Shown here: positions 63,123 through 64,000 of the stretch, in pieces | Position numbering within the stretch: the stretch's first letter is position 1 | How the letters are laid out: the number at the start of each line of letters is the position of its first letter | Assembly: GCA_002083635.1 (NCBI GenBank) | Contig: MSXP01000008.1 | Span: forward strand, 1-64,000 | Length of the DNA stretch: 64,000 nt | Origin: Proteobacteria bacterium ST_bin12 | Lineage (GTDB): Bacteria > Pseudomonadota > Gammaproteobacteria > Burkholderiales > Methylophilaceae | Direction: 5' to 3' | The notes under the pieces: generated by a model | What the model was told of the DNA's origin: nothing | The model's input: only the letters and a program-made list of their open reading frames with translations | Database searches by the model: none | Translations under genes and position numbers: made by a program

Positions 63123-64000
63123 ATGGATACACGCCGCTTAATTTTATTTGTTATTTTTTCTTTCTCCATTTTAATGCTGTGGGATGCCTGGCAACAAAAA
63201 GCCAATCCTGTTGCTAATACGTCAACTACGGCGCAGACAGCTAGCACAGACGCTGCAGCGACAGTTAGTGGCGGCACGGCTAGCGATGTGCAATCAACAG
63301 TAAACGATGGCAGTTTTAAGCTAGCCAGCGGACAGCGCATTAAAGTTAAAACCGATTTATTTGAAGCGGATATTGATACAGTAGGCGGCGATTTACGTCG
63401 TTTAGTTTTAAACAAACACCGCGCAGAAGAAGTCAAAAACGGTAATTTTGTGCTAATGGACGACACCTTTAAGCCAATGTTCTATGTGGCGCAGTCTGGC
63501 TTAATGGGCGCAGATTTGCCAAACCATAAATCGCAATTCACTACCACAGCTACTGATTACACATTGGCCAATGGTGTTGATAGCCAAGAAGTACGCCTTT
63601 CTTGGGTGGGAAACGGTATTACTGTCGATAAGATTTACACGTTTCACCGCAATAGCTACGTGATTGATGTGCGCTATCAAATCAATAACGGTAGTGCTGC
63701 CGCCATTACGCCCTCTGCTTATTACCAAATTGTGCACGATAGTGAATCAAATCAAGGCTCGGCTATGATGCCAACCTTTACAGGCGGTGCTTACTTTACT
63801 GATGAAGATAAATTTAAAAAAGTTAAGTTTGGTGATATGGCCGATCAGAATTTATCTAAAACTACAAAAGATGGCTGGATTGGCTTGATTCAACATTATT
63901 TTGCTAGCGCTTGGATTCCTAAAACAGGTGTAGAGCGTGAGTTTTATACTAAAAAGTTATCAGACAATATTTATGCAATGGGTGTTGTAACACCAAATGC
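63123..64000 (+). CDS. yidC: Membrane protein insertase YidC (5' part, cut by window end)
   Basis: The first 292 codons are in the window. The product starts MDTRRLILFVIFSFSILMLWDAW, a first membrane helix followed by an Ala/Thr-rich linker (about 30-58) and the periplasmic P1 domain (beta-supersandwich) with LFEADIDTVGGDLRRLVL. The catalytic five-helix core lies beyond the edge. Gram-negative type by its long P1 domain. Confidence 0.96.
   Translation, partial: MDTRRLILFVIFSFSILMLWDAWQQKANPVANTSTTAQTASTDAAATVSGGTASDVQSTVNDGSFKLASGQRIKVKTDLFEADIDTVGGDLRRLVLNKHRAEEVKNGNFVLMDDTFKPMFYVAQSGLMGADLPNHKSQFTTTATDYTLANGVDSQEVRLSWVGNGITVDKIYTFHRNSYVIDVRYQINNGSAAAITPSAYYQIVHDSESNQGSAMMPTFTGGAYFTDEDKFKKVKFGDMADQNLSKTTKDGWIGLIQHYFASAWIPKTGVEREFYTKKLSDNIYAMGVVTPN

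Noticed and set aside
1..64000. CRISPR arrays, insertion sequences, prophage genes and tRNA genes
   Set aside because: No regularly spaced repeats, transposase or integrase frames, phage structural genes or cloverleaf candidates were seen on either strand.

Overview
The window is a contiguous stretch of a betaproteobacterial chromosome, most likely a methylotroph of the family Methylophilaceae (Methylotenera-like). This placement is an inference from moderate-to-low GC, gene order (dnaA-dnaN-gyrB beside rpmH-rnpA-yidD-yidC; aroQ-accB-accC-prmA; yicC...gmk-rpoZ-spoT-recG) and a stand-alone PQQ precursor peptide gene. Nearly all of it is densely packed housekeeping sequence. The right end is the replication-origin neighbourhood.

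Layout. 1-309: leader and tandem promoters of an rRNA operon that leaves the window to the left. 310-9486: tyrS, an M23 envelope peptidase, anmK, gltA, a GDSL lipoprotein esterase, erpA, bactofilin, argC, rpsI-rplM. 9746-18772: a FimV-like protein, ubiC-ubiA, recG, spoT, rpoZ, gmk. 18777-24191: a five-gene Anbu (bacterial proteasome homologue) cassette lying between gmk and yicC. 25425-30266: Ser/Thr kinase plus PP2C phosphatase, then rph-rdgB-small ORF-hemW. 30298-37930: a second FimV-like protein, argH, an AlgZ/AlgR-type two-component pair, an MscS-related membrane protein, hemC-hemD. 38004-46632: cupin, ferredoxin reductase, fxsA, dsbD-tlpA, aroQ-accB-accC-prmA-DUF3426. 46780-49899: orphan pqqA, oxyR divergent from katA with a 24-residue peptide gene in the katA leader, rubredoxin. 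49900-56298 is the accessory stretch: an AT-rich glycosyltransferase flanked by copies of the rubredoxin 3' end, an orphan ParA, a 31-residue membrane peptide, a decayed LuxR regulator, a DUF3015/DUF4105 pair, a polyproline protein with a hexanucleotide repeat, and an outer-membrane barrel gene with an in-frame stop. 56642-64000: gyrB, dnaN, dnaA with DnaA boxes on both sides, rpmH, rnpA, yidD and the start of yidC.

How it fits together. ubiCA makes quinone precursor; argC/argH, hemC/D/W, aroQ and accBC are biosynthetic; erpA matures Fe-S proteins; dsbD/tlpA supply periplasmic reductant; oxyR/katA/rubredoxin form a peroxide-defence block. The most notable system is the Anbu cassette: a self-compartmentalising peptidase with an ATP-grasp ligase-like protein, an alpha-E protein, a transglutaminase-like protein and, less expected, a 4-hydroxyphenylpyruvate-dioxygenase-like VOC protein, all closely packed on one strand.
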